64,000 bases of DNA from Reichenbachiella agarivorans (GCF_025502585.1 NZ_CP106679.1:3317501-3381500); one strand, 5' to 3'; shown: positions 36,808 to 45,459, numbered from the stretch's first letter. The notes: generated by a model not told the origin, from the sequence alone. Program-made: numbers and translations.

Positions 36808-38424
36808 TTTGTGATTGGCTAACGAATTGGTATTTTTAACAGCAGTAAACAAAGAAACCGCCATGCTCGCTAGTTGTGATTGGCTAACGAATTGGTATTT
36901 TTAACAGCGAAAAATCTAAATGAACTGAAAGCAGAGAGGTTGTGATTGGCTAACGAATTGGTATTTTTAACAGCCACAGACAACAAAGTCATGAGGTCAA
37001 CTGAGTTGTGATTGGCTAACGAATTGGTATTTTTAACAGCCATTAAATGGTTTGTAGTCGATGTAATATAGTTGTGATTGGCTAACGAATTGGTATTTTT
37101 AACAGCCTGATAGTTCAGATGTTTTCAACTTTACCAGTTGTGATTGGCTAACGAATTGGTATTTTTAACAGCAACTGGTCTTGGTCTATCTCGCTTTTAG
37201 TAGTTGTGATTGGCTAACGAATTGGTATTTTTAACAGCTTTGAGATTTTCTTTAACTGCTCTAATGCAGTTGTGATTGGCTAACGAATTGGTATTTTTAA
37301 CAGCCAAAGATGGATCAGTGGGAAGTGTACAGACGTTGTGATTGGCTAACGAATTGGTATTTTTAACAGCACCAGAGTGACGGGATCACCAAGTACATCA
37401 GTTGTGATTGGCTAACGAATTGGTATTTTTAACAGCGAAAACGCATTCACCAATTTGACTGCTGAGTTGTGATTGGCTAACGAATTGGTATTTTTAACAG
37501 CCATAAGATGGCGGTTACTCATAAATTCAAGTTGTGATTGGCTAACGAATTGGTATTTTTAACAGCAATCGGTCACAGAAGAAAGAGAGAGAGCATGTTG
37601 TGATTGGCTAACGAATTGGTATTTTTAACAGCGGAGACTTAACACCGCTTAACGTTTTTTCAGTTGTGATTGGCTAACGAATTGGTATTTTTAACAGCTC
37701 TTCCCAGACGTATTTGTCAACGGAACCAGTTGTGATTGGCTAACGAATTGGTATTTTTAACAGCAAAGATGGATTAAACCAAAAAATAAACACAGTTGTG
37801 ATTGGCTAACGAATTGGTATTTTTAACAGCTCAGACTATGCGCAGGGATACTGGACACGAGTTGTGATTGGCTAACGAATTGGTATTTTTAACAGCCTTG
37901 ATGCGGCCTGTGACTGCATCGAAGAAGTTGTGATTGGCTAACGAATTGGTATTTTTAACAGCATATCACGCATGAGAACGCACTGGCTATGAGTTGTGAT
38001 TGGCTAACGAATTGGTATTTTTAACAGCCAATTGTATCAAATCAAGATGTGCCGTTTAGTTGTGATTGGCTAACGAATTGGTATTTTTAACAGCAATTGA
38101 AATAAAATGTGTCGTGATACCCATGTTGTGATTGGCTAACGAATTGGTATTTTTAACAGCCCCATATTTCAACACCTATGTGGACACGCAGTTGTGATTG
38201 GCTAACGAATTGGTATTTTTAACAGCGTGTGTGAATGGCTGGTGTAGTGTATCCGAGTTGTGATTGGCTAACGAATTGGTATTTTTAACAGCAAGGTATA
38301 AAATTTCAAGTATTAGCACCAAGTTGTGATTGGCTAACGAATTGGTATTTTTAACAGCTAAAATGCAAAACGGATTGTACAGACACAGGTTGTGATTGGC
38401 TAACGAATTGGTATTTTTAACAGC
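36808..38424 (+). CRISPR. Type II-C CRISPR array, 25 repeats of 36 bp and 24 spacers
   Basis: The repeat runs from GTTGTGATTGGC to TATTTTTAACAGC (36 bp). Repeats start at 36808 (first base changed G to T) and 36873, then every 65-66 bp until 38389. Spacers are 30 nt (21 of them) or 29 nt (the first, and those beginning at 37437 and 37502). The GTTGTG start and the anti-repeat upstream of cas9 fix the crRNA direction as the plus strand: crRNA is spacer followed by repeat. The altered repeat is at the end far from cas2, as expected for the oldest end. In each repeat TTG (positions 2-4), 19 nt and TATTTTTA (24-31) form a Bacteroidota-type promoter pointing into the next spacer. Protospacer sources are unknown. 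Confidence 0.98.
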
Positions 38425-38452
38425 ACAGGTAGGTATAACTATCTGTGCTGTT
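38419..38452 (+). promoter_or_regulatory. Hairpin formed by the last repeat and the array flank
   Basis: The last six bases of the final repeat (AACAGC) begin a 14-bp stem, AACAGCACAGGTAG paired to CTATCTGTGCTGTT, around the loop GTATAA. It sits at the cas2-proximal end of the array, where new spacers are expected. It could be a terminator for crRNA transcripts (only a weak T stretch follows), a signal for Cas1-Cas2 integration, or both. Confidence 0.6.
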
Positions 38453-38476
38453 GTGTTTTACGACCTGTTTCACTTC

Positions 38477-38815
38477 TCAAAACATGGACAATTGTTGAGA
38501 TACTTGGGGCAGTTCCTTCGATTTTTTGCCATAGTATAGCTCCATCATCCCAAATTGTTTGTCCGTAATCACCATCACTGCGACGTGTCCGTCTGGGGGT
38601 AGGTTGAGCTTCACCCGTTTGATGTGTACGTCGGCATTTTCCCGACTGGGGCAGTGCCTCAGGTAGATCGAAAACTGAAACATGCTGAATCCATCCTTGA
38701 GCAATTTTTGCCTGAATGCCGCGGCATTCTTGCGATCTCGCTTGGTATCTGTTGGCAAATCAAAAAATACGAGTACCCACATGATTCGGTATTGGTTTAG
38801 TCGATGGGTTTGCAT
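38477..38815 (-). CDS. cas2: CRISPR-associated endonuclease Cas2
   Basis: A 112-residue protein of the Cas2 ferredoxin-like fold: [17 protein letters not shown] (conserved Asp in the first strand), [20 protein letters not shown], and [11 protein letters not shown]. If the internal ATG at 38782 is used, the protein is 101 residues, the usual Cas2 size, and starts [10 protein letters not shown]. With Cas1 it forms the spacer integrase. It overlaps cas1 by 19 bp under the longer start. The array lies 53 bp downstream of its stop codon. Confidence 0.93.
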   Translation of the reverse strand: MQTHRLNQYRIMWVLVFFDLPTDTKRDRKNAAAFRQKLLKDGFSMFQFSIYLRHCPSRENADVHIKRVKLNLPPDGHVAVMVITDKQFGMMELYYGKKSKELPQVSQQLSMF

Positions 38816-39714
38816 CTCTCTGGGAGTTTCAGTTTGTCGCGATTGCCCAGCAGGCAGTCCGCCAGACTTGCCGTGGTGTATTGCACAGCGATCATGAGCG
38901 GTCGTCTTTCTTTGCCCATCATCACATCCACGGTAGGGAGCTGGAGCAGGTGCTTTTTGAGTTCGGGTGATAGTTCGTAGATATCTATGTCCTCCATGTC
39001 CATGATGGACAGTACCAGTTCGTCCACAAAGGGTCGGTAGGGCTCCATGATGTCATCTGCCAGGCAGTAGGCATTGTAGCGGTTGTGGTGATGGATGCCA
39101 AAGGTCGGCAACAGACCCGATCCTACAAGTGAGCGCGCCGTGATGGCACGCAGGATAGCATAGCCATAGTTGAGCATGTTGTTGGGTTCGTCCTCGAACC
39201 GTCCTCTTTTGAAGTCCTCCGTATGTGCTGAGAAGAGGTTCTTCCAATAATAAGCCGCCGCCCGTGCCTCCAGATTGTCAGGGTCACCAGATTTTACCTG
39301 TTTTGACCAGCGGATCATGTTGTCATGGTCATAGCAGATCGCCTCCAGTAGGGCAGCTTGATTTTTGATCTTAGCGGAGATGACCTGCTGCCAGAGACGC
39401 TTTTTGATGGGTTCGCTGGCTCTGGTTTGAGCTTCGAAGCGCTCTTGCTGTAGGGTGTGACCTGACAGATTGAGATGGAGACCCGTAGGCATGTGTCGAT
39501 CATCACAGCTGATCAGTGCTACGTTGTTTTCCATCAGCCTGTGCATCAGCCCTTGAGAGATGGTGATGCCATAGTGATCCAGTATCGCTACGCCTACATC
39601 CTCTATGGGGATTTTCATGTCTGGTTTGTCTTCCTCAGGGAATCGGATGACCAGCTGCTGGTCTTTGGTGCTGAGATAGGCGGGATTGCCAAAGTATAGG
39701 GTTCGTTTGATCAT
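38797..39714 (-). CDS. cas1: CRISPR-associated integrase Cas1 (type II)
   Basis: A 305-residue Cas1 of the subtype II group: [20 protein letters not shown] at the N-terminus, the beta-domain motif [20 protein letters not shown], and the metal site residues in [14 protein letters not shown] (Glu), [20 protein letters not shown] (His) and the acidic [15 protein letters not shown]. It integrates new spacers together with Cas2. The gene is separated from cas9 by the HIRAN-RAYT segment, unlike the compact cas9-cas1-cas2 order of usual II-C loci. Confidence 0.96.
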   Translation of the reverse strand: MIKRTLYFGNPAYLSTKDQQLVIRFPEEDKPDMKIPIEDVGVAILDHYGITISQGLMHRLMENNVALISCDDRHMPTGLHLNLSGHTLQQERFEAQTRASEPIKKRLWQQVISAKIKNQAALLEAICYDHDNMIRWSKQVKSGDPDNLEARAAAYYWKNLFSAHTEDFKRGRFEDEPNNMLNYGYAILRAITARSLVGSGLLPTFGIHHHNRYNAYCLADDIMEPYRPFVDELVLSIMDMEDIDIYELSPELKKHLLQLPTVDVMMGKERRPLMIAVQYTTASLADCLLGNRDKLKLPERCKPID

Positions 39715-39746
39715 GGTCTTAGGGTCTTGGTTATTGTTTTATCTAG

Positions 39747-39781
39747 CAACTCTCCAAGGGTTCTAAACCCTTGGAGAGTTG
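39747..39781 (-). repeat. REP-like palindrome left of the RAYT gene
   Basis: Perfect 16-bp arms CAACTCTCCAAGGGTT and AACCCTTGGAGAGTTG around the loop CTA. It lies between the RAYT stop codon and cas1, and shares the GGTT-CTA-AACC core with the palindrome at 41315-41347. Confidence 0.8.
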
Positions 39782-39795
39782 GGGGTTTTCGTTGA

Positions 39796-40413
39796 CTATT
39801 CTAGTTTGATCTGGTCGGGATAGATGATGTTTTCTTGATGAAAAGATTTGAAAGCTGCTGTGCTCCCAAACCATTCGATAACCTCCTTTCGTTGCAGTTT
39901 CGTCGGTGCATCGCTAATCATGGCTTGATAGGAGGAGTGAGGCCAGTCGTCGTACTGCTTGCAAAAACGATGATGAATAGGGTTGTGGTGGATGCCCGCC
40001 TTCCGGACGGACAGGTAGTGGATGACCTTGGTCAGGTAGTCGTTGTTGGTGATTTCTTTTGATTTGAATGGTCTGTTGAATAACGAGCCTTGGCGATCAA
40101 GCTGTTTGTTTACTGCTTTGGTGTAAGAATTGAATAGGTTACTGAACTGCTTCGAAATTAGACCTGACAGGTTTTTAAAACCTGTCAGGTCTTTGTTTGT
40201 CAACGATAAGTTATTAGCAATTTCTAAATCTGAATAAACCCGAATCAAAGCATGAAAATGATTGGGCATCAAACAATAGGCATAAGTCTCTGCTACTGGT
40301 TCGATGTATTTTGCCCATTGCTGGAGGAAGAAGCGATAGTTCTCAGTGGACTTGAAAAGGTTTTCGCTTTCGTTGGCGTGGTTGTAGATATGGTAGTAGG
40401 TCTCAGCTTGCAT
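39796..40413 (-). CDS. REP-associated tyrosine transposase (RAYT, IS200-like)
   Basis: A 205-residue member of the Y1 transposase family (RAYT/TnpA-REP). It shows YYHIYNHANESENLF (residues 6-20), the HUH motif in CLMPNHFHALIRV (His52, His54), the catalytic Tyr candidate Tyr97 in FNSYTKAVNK and the conserved GSLFNRPFKSKEI. Such proteins cut and join single-stranded REP palindromes and are usually domesticated. An uncommon stretch KDLTGFKNLSGL (residues 74-85) is encoded by a palindrome inside the gene. It lies 14 bp after the HIRAN gene and may share its transcript. Confidence 0.9.
   Translation of the reverse strand: MQAETYYHIYNHANESENLFKSTENYRFFLQQWAKYIEPVAETYAYCLMPNHFHALIRVYSDLEIANNLSLTNKDLTGFKNLSGLISKQFSNLFNSYTKAVNKQLDRQGSLFNRPFKSKEITNNDYLTKVIHYLSVRKAGIHHNPIHHRFCKQYDDWPHSSYQAMISDAPTKLQRKEVIEWFGSTAAFKSFHQENIIYPDQIKLE
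40161..40191 (-). repeat. REP-like palindrome inside the RAYT gene
   Basis: GACCTGACAGGTTT and AAACCTGTCAGGTC, separated by the loop TTA (31 nt overall), lie in frame within the transposase gene and encode DLTGFKNLSG plus flanking residues. The inner part CCTGACAGGTTT-YTA-AAACCTGTCAGG is the same as in the palindrome at 41315-41347. Confidence 0.85.
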
Positions 40414-40427
40414 GATGGATGGCTATT

Positions 40428-41291
40428 TCATTCTTTGAAAATCACTTCGTAAAACTTCTCTCCATGCTTGTCAACTACTTCCATGAATTGTTTGATCCTA
40501 CCAGGAGATTTGGCGAGATGATCCACATTGGCGACTAGGTAGCTGTTTTCACCTAATATTGTGTCAATCTGTATCCAACTGTCATCCAGTCTTGCAGCGA
40601 ATCGCTCGATCTTTTCATCCATGACTTCTAGATTCTTTTTGATCAATATTCTGGACTCTTGGAAGGCTTGGTCAAAATCATCTGGGTGAGGAAATGAACC
40701 ATGGATGAGGTCATAGACGCTATCATCCTCGCTGTGGTCAACAAGGATTTGGTAGTAATCCTGTGCTGCTTCCATGCTGTATTTATCTTCCTCCCAATGG
40801 ACTCGGATGTAGCCATCGTCTCTGTGTCTCAGGGTGTAGTATTCGGGTGTTTCGAGCATGCTGAGGGTGGCATATTGCTCAAAGGACTCCTGAGTGGACA
40901 ATTCCTTGAGTGCATAGATGGCGACATGTACGTTTTCCCAAGTCGATGCTTTGGGTTCTACATGGGTGATTTCTGCTTGTAGTGACAGCAGGTTGGCATC
41001 CATCAGTTTGGCCAATACCTCGTTGCTCTCTCGGGGGACATAGCCAATCTTACGTTGGTTAAAGTGCAGGGCAATGGCGCAATTGTCGTGTTGGTTGGTG
41101 GGTTCTCGTACGAGCTGGAGCAGTCCGCTCTGGTTGATTTGTTGGATGATTTTAGGTCCCTCATAAAATTGAAAGCCTCTCACAAAACACTGCAATAGGT
41201 AGATCTTTTGGTATTGCCGTACCATCTGGGAGGGTAGGGCAGGGAGGCCATAGAGGCCGATCAGGTTTTTGATGAAGGTGGAGCGTTTCAT
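40428..41291 (-). CDS. HIRAN-domain protein inside the cas operon
   Basis: A 287-residue protein. Residues ~29-110 are a HIRAN domain: KIYLLQCFVRGFQFYEGPKI, LVREPTNQHDNCAIAL and KIGYVPRESNEVLA (the R-E-P-x-N-x-x-D-x-x-A-I and G-Y-V-P-R motifs). HIRAN domains bind DNA 3' ends in Rad5/HLTF-type remodellers, and stand-alone copies exist in bacteria. The rest (110-287) is an uncharacterised helical, acidic region. The first 20 residues (MKRSTFIKNLIGLYGLPALP) look weakly like an export signal. The gene is between cas9 and the RAYT gene, all in one direction; whether it acts in CRISPR immunity is unknown. Confidence 0.85.
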   Translation of the reverse strand: MKRSTFIKNLIGLYGLPALPSQMVRQYQKIYLLQCFVRGFQFYEGPKIIQQINQSGLLQLVREPTNQHDNCAIALHFNQRKIGYVPRESNEVLAKLMDANLLSLQAEITHVEPKASTWENVHVAIYALKELSTQESFEQYATLSMLETPEYYTLRHRDDGYIRVHWEEDKYSMEAAQDYYQILVDHSEDDSVYDLIHGSFPHPDDFDQAFQESRILIKKNLEVMDEKIERFAARLDDSWIQIDTILGENSYLVANVDHLAKSPGRIKQFMEVVDKHGEKFYEVIFKE

Positions 41292-41314
41292 GTTTCTTAG
41301 CTTACTTGAGTTTT

Positions 41315-41347
41315 AGCCCTGACAGGTTTCTAAAACCTGTCAGGGCT
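41315..41347 (-). repeat. REP-like palindrome between cas9 and the HIRAN gene
   Basis: Arms AGCCCTGACAGGTTT and AAACCTGTCAGGGCT around the loop CTA (33 nt), 12 bp downstream (minus strand) of the cas9 stop codon. There is no T-run. With the palindrome at 39747-39781 it brackets the HIRAN and RAYT genes. Confidence 0.85.
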
Positions 41348-41359
41348 TGGATTATGTGG

Positions 41360-44300
41360 TTATTCTCCGACTTTGATGATTTGGCCGAGGTGGTTGGTTC
41401 TAATTTTGGTTAACCGAGCTAGATGGGTATTTGACCCATGTTCATCCCAAGTTAAACCCTTTAAATCCATAGTACTTCGATTAAGAGAAGCTTCTAAATG
41501 ATGCCTGTAGGTTACTTCAAATGCTCCTGATGCTTTTTTAGTCATCTTTTGAAGCCTAAACAGCTTAGAGCTTATCGTGCTTCTGTTTAATGGATCAAAG
41601 AAATCTATCTCATTCTCGTTTTCTGGATTTTCTGAATGAATCAAATCAAAAACAAACAGGTCATTGATTTGCATTGAAAAATGAAAATCTCCCAAATCTG
41701 GATCATTGCTTTTATCTATTATAGGATAGGGCATGTCTGTGGCATTGATATTGGCGAGCCCAATTCCTACGGCGTCCCAAAAGCTGATGACTTTATCCTT
41801 GTATTTCCCATTTTCATCTTTGTATATCAGCGCGTGATGATTTCCGCCTTTTTTGACATATCCAGTCGGGATAATATGTCCCATACTAATAATACTGTTT
41901 CCTTGCAGATCTCTTTTTTGACTAGTAGGTATGGTCTGAGAGTCGTCATACACAGTGATAGATTTGACTTGTAAGCCTTGATCTTCGTTTAACCAAAGAG
42001 GGTTTTCGTTGATGCTTTTGAAAGCTTCTTTTATTTTGCCACCGTACTTATTGATTCTTTCATTAACTAATTGTTTGATTTTGTTGTCAACTATCTTTTC
42101 AACTTGAGCCTTGCTTATATTTTCAGATAGAGGGACTCTTTTTGAATTCACTTCTTCATAGACCAATACTTCTGTTACAACTTTATTCTGATAGTTAATT
42201 GGTGACTTACTCAGAGTCTTAGTTGTAAATGCTATTGATGGATTGTTTCCATGATTTTCTAAATGGTCTTTAACTATATCTCTTAATTCAGGGTTGACAA
42301 TGTTATCTACTTGTTTGAATTTGCTATTTAGTTTCGCTTTCTTTTTGGCTATTCTTTTGATACGCCCCATGACAGTTTCCTCGTGGAGTCTTGCTCGTGG
42401 TACCCACGTAGTTTGAGATTGCCCATTTTTAGGACGGTTAATGGTTTTGGTCAATACTTTTCCATTGTCCTTCTTAATAGAGATGAAAATGCTTTCTAGG
42501 TGGCTTTTTGCTTCTTTTCTAATTTTGGGTATAGGGCAGTCAAATACATGACCTTCATGGTCAATGAATTCTTTAAGATTTAACCCGTTTTCGAAGGTTT
42601 CTTGTAGGTCTTGAAGCTCTTCTTTGCTCAATGTATCTTTCTTGTATTGATAAATCTTGTTCAAGTTGTTAAGCTTAAATATGATCTTTTGATCTGTGAG
42701 TGCGCAAATGAGAGCATCTACGGCATGATGACGGTGGTCGTCTCGTTTGCTCCAGTCTTTTATAGTTTCGTAGGTTTTGATACTTCCAGAGCTGTCTTTG
42801 TATTCTTTCACTTCTATTTGACCAATGGCCTTGTATTTGTCAAAGCTTAAGTCTTGCAGTAGATGTTTCAATTCCCATTCGTCGCGAAGGAGATCAGTGA
42901 CTTGCCCTGTTGTGGTATAGGTGTCCGAGCAGACACTTTTTAAGAGTTTGACGGCTTCTTTGGTAATGTATTGCGAGTCTTTCATCATTCGTTCCACAAA
43001 ATCAGAAGGAATATCTGCTCCTTGAGTCATGAGGTTGTTGAATTTTTGTCTTGATATAGATCCAGCCCCGTCTTTGTAAAGAGTATTAACATTGGAAATG
43101 TATTGATCCAAGGCATCACCATCTTTATTGCTCATAAAGTCAAAGGCAGTTCTTTGGCCTTTGTCATTGTTGCATTTTTGATGAGCAAGGATATAATTAC
43201 TCATGGCGTTATTGAAACTCCTTGATTTTGGTAATATATGTTCGATATCTGCATTTCTGTGGAGTAAATCAGTACCAGTTATTGTTTTGTTACAGTATAG
43301 ACAGACTTTGTCTGTTTCCTCCCAAAGTCTATATCGTTTCACGTCTCTTCCGTTGACCAGTCTAAACCCATAGTTTATTTTGAGCTCATTTCTAATCCAA
43401 TCATTCCTTCGTTTATTGGAGGCATTTGATTTAGATATATTCTTTCTAGTGGCTGCTGAGTTTCTAAGTTCTCGTGCCAATTCAATACGTACTTCGTCAA
43501 ATGTGCCATAGGTGTCAATTGCTTGATTGACCATGTTGACTACTTGATTGAGTATCTGCTCTACTACTGGGTTGCGCAGACTATTCTGCTTGATGGGTTT
43601 CAGCTTTTCTTGAATTTCAATTTTGGTTTTGTACCCACTGTGGTCATAACCTACTTTGTCGCAGGCTATACTATAGCCTAGTCCTGACTCTAGATGTGGG
43701 AGCAACTTGCGAATGGCTCTGGTGGATAGTTTGCCATACTCAGACGAGTATCCAACGCTTTTGGCAATGATTTCTGATTGACTCTCGGTAAATCGAAACC
43801 TTTTGGCTAAAGATTGAGCAACTTGAGTAGTATCTGGTAGTGAGTAGGTGAGGTGCCACAATTCAAACAGACCGCCTTTTTCATCATTGGTCTTGTAGTT
43901 GAAATGCAGGTATTGCTCTGGATTTGCTACTTGACCTAGTTCTAGTGCTTTTTTTAGTGCACTGTATGTCCTGTTACCGTCTAATTCAGTAAAATTCAAG
44001 TAAATTCTCTCACGACTAGAAAAACCCAATAGTACTTTTATCTTACTTGCTGTCAACTTGTATTTTGCATTAAGGTCTGCGCCTTCCCATAGAGCTTTGA
44101 AAAGAATATTTTTCTGTTCTAAGCTGGGGAAATGAGTGATTCCCTCCGTGTCCTTCCATGACAGATCATTGATTCTTTGCCAGATTCTGTAAAGTTCGAA
44201 GTAGGGTGATGATTTAGCGATGGCTTTGTGTCCTTTTTCAAAGGAACAATTGGAAATCAATCCTTTTTGACTCTTTAATGGGCGTTGATAGAATAAAATC

Positions 44301-44989
44301 CTGTTCCTGATTAGATCGTAAAGGGTATTTTTATTAGTTGTTTCATTCACTCCTCCCGTCAATTGGGAATAATACTGTTTCTGCATAGTCCAGATTCGAT
44401 CAAATTCTTCTGTGTAGGACGACCGCAAATAGGTTCTCTCTCTAAGTAGTACTTCGTGAGGGTGTTGTTTGGCAATAAGTTCTTGATAGAGACTTTGACC
44501 AATTGTAGACTCTCCACGTCTTTTTTCCAGTTCCGCAATTCTTTCTTTATATTCTGTGGAGTTTTCCTCGTCACTGAGGGATTTTCTATTGCTTAGGAAT
44601 CCTCTCCTTTGATTGAGGTGAATTAATACACGCCCTAACTCCTCTATTGAGATTTGTTCTGTGACTGCTTTCGCTCGAAGACTGTATAGTTCTCTAGAAT
44701 TTAGGAGAAAGAGTTCTTTGGATGGGAACATGTCATGTTCTTTGAGAATGCGATAAAGCTTGTCCCTTCGTTGTTTGAATCTCTGGTTATTTCTCCTGAC
44801 TCCTCTTTTTTCTGTTCTAGCTAAATTTTTACTAGCTGTATTGCCAGAATAGAATTTTCCGTGAAAATCAGGATCCTCAGGTACTATTCTTACAGAGAGA
44901 TGCTCAATGCTAGTTTTTGTGTCATTTTTATTAATAATAGCCAGTCCCACGGAAGAAACGCCAATATCTAATCCTAGTATTCTTTTCAT
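41360..44989 (-). CDS. cas9: CRISPR-associated endonuclease Cas9 (type II-C)
   Basis: RNA-guided DNA endonuclease of 1209 residues, in the size range of subtype II-C Cas9 of Bacteroidota (no csn2 or cas4 nearby). RuvC-I is ILGLDIGVSSVGLAII (Asp6-8 region), the arginine-rich bridge helix is RRNNQRFKQRRDKLYRIL, RuvC-II is VRIELARELRNS (Glu near residue 502), the HNH domain is ADIEHILPKSRSFNNAMSNY with IEHI, QKCNNDKG (catalytic His ~584), and RuvC-III is DDHRHHAVDALICAL (His ~753, Asp ~756). The C-terminal ~400 residues form the wedge/PAM-interacting part and cannot be assigned a PAM. It is intact. The tracrRNA lies just upstream on the other strand. Confidence 0.97.
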   Translation of the reverse strand: MKRILGLDIGVSSVGLAIINKNDTKTSIEHLSVRIVPEDPDFHGKFYSGNTASKNLARTEKRGVRRNNQRFKQRRDKLYRILKEHDMFPSKELFLLNSRELYSLRAKAVTEQISIEELGRVLIHLNQRRGFLSNRKSLSDEENSTEYKERIAELEKRRGESTIGQSLYQELIAKQHPHEVLLRERTYLRSSYTEEFDRIWTMQKQYYSQLTGGVNETTNKNTLYDLIRNRILFYQRPLKSQKGLISNCSFEKGHKAIAKSSPYFELYRIWQRINDLSWKDTEGITHFPSLEQKNILFKALWEGADLNAKYKLTASKIKVLLGFSSRERIYLNFTELDGNRTYSALKKALELGQVANPEQYLHFNYKTNDEKGGLFELWHLTYSLPDTTQVAQSLAKRFRFTESQSEIIAKSVGYSSEYGKLSTRAIRKLLPHLESGLGYSIACDKVGYDHSGYKTKIEIQEKLKPIKQNSLRNPVVEQILNQVVNMVNQAIDTYGTFDEVRIELARELRNSAATRKNISKSNASNKRRNDWIRNELKINYGFRLVNGRDVKRYRLWEETDKVCLYCNKTITGTDLLHRNADIEHILPKSRSFNNAMSNYILAHQKCNNDKGQRTAFDFMSNKDGDALDQYISNVNTLYKDGAGSISRQKFNNLMTQGADIPSDFVERMMKDSQYITKEAVKLLKSVCSDTYTTTGQVTDLLRDEWELKHLLQDLSFDKYKAIGQIEVKEYKDSSGSIKTYETIKDWSKRDDHRHHAVDALICALTDQKIIFKLNNLNKIYQYKKDTLSKEELQDLQETFENGLNLKEFIDHEGHVFDCPIPKIRKEAKSHLESIFISIKKDNGKVLTKTINRPKNGQSQTTWVPRARLHEETVMGRIKRIAKKKAKLNSKFKQVDNIVNPELRDIVKDHLENHGNNPSIAFTTKTLSKSPINYQNKVVTEVLVYEEVNSKRVPLSENISKAQVEKIVDNKIKQLVNERINKYGGKIKEAFKSINENPLWLNEDQGLQVKSITVYDDSQTIPTSQKRDLQGNSIISMGHIIPTGYVKKGGNHHALIYKDENGKYKDKVISFWDAVGIGLANINATDMPYPIIDKSNDPDLGDFHFSMQINDLFVFDLIHSENPENENEIDFFDPLNRSTISSKLFRLQKMTKKASGAFEVTYRHHLEASLNRSTMDLKGLTWDEHGSNTHLARLTKIRTNHLGQIIKVGE

Positions 44990-45019
44990 TGTCAGATAGT
45001 TTTCTTTATATTCGTCTTA

Positions 45020-45107
45020 CCAATTTGTTAATCAATCACAATAAGGATTATTCCGTTGTGAAAACATTTAAAGCGGTCGCCTGCAACATGGTGGATCGCT
45101 TTTTTTA
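45020..45107 (+). ncRNA. tracrRNA
   Basis: The anti-repeat at 45020-45042 is complementary to repeat positions 1-23: 19 of 23 bases are Watson-Crick pairs, three more are G-U pairs, and one is a mismatch. It is followed by AAGGATTATTCCGTTGTG (45043-45060), the typical nexus sequence of Bacteroidota type II-C tracrRNAs, and then by a terminator hairpin AAAGCG...CGCTTT (from about 45069) with seven T at 45101-45107. A -7-like box TATATTCG (45007-45014) precedes the start. It is read opposite to cas9 and guides crRNA maturation and Cas9 loading. Confidence 0.92.
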
Positions 45108-45379
45108 TTTCCTGCCCACCATTCCTCCTTTGGTGGAATAACCATTGATTTTTCTCGAAATAGATATGCTGTGATCCGTGCTGAGTGGATCGGGGTATTA
45201 AACTAATACTTTAAGTTCAGAAAATGGAATACAAAGTTCATTTTTCTTACGCTGGTTTGTGGTGAAGCATATAAGGGTGCGCAAGCGGGTCGTAGTACAT
45301 TGATGCCTCAAATTGACATTTGACTGTAGGATTTGGTGTCTGTTTGGCACTTTGAAACTGCTGGTTAGCTAGTGAGCAA

Positions 45380-45459
45380 AACCCCCGCGGCTTTGCAGCA
45401 AAACCCGCGGGGGTTTGGCCTAAAACCCGCGCGGGTTTGATCGTGAACCCGCGCGGGTT
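45380..45459 (+). repeat. Four-unit GC palindrome array, second locus, 22-bp period
   Basis: Units start at 45380, 45402, 45424 and 45446, exactly 22 bp apart. The last two are the perfect palindrome AACCCGCGCGGGTT. The first (AACCCCCGCGGCTT) and second (AACCCGCGGGGGTT) are imperfect individually but complementary to each other over most of their length. Same unit number and period as the array at 10820-10899. Confidence 0.75.

Noticed and set aside
36658-36864. N-terminal extension of the OsmC reading frame
   Set aside because: It would translate a CRISPR repeat (NTNSLANHK) and part of a spacer; the OsmC family starts at the ATG at 36657.
41360-45110. Subtype II-A or II-B assignment
   Set aside because: No csn2 or cas4 gene is near, and the 1209-residue Cas9, 36-bp repeat and tracrRNA nexus fit II-C.
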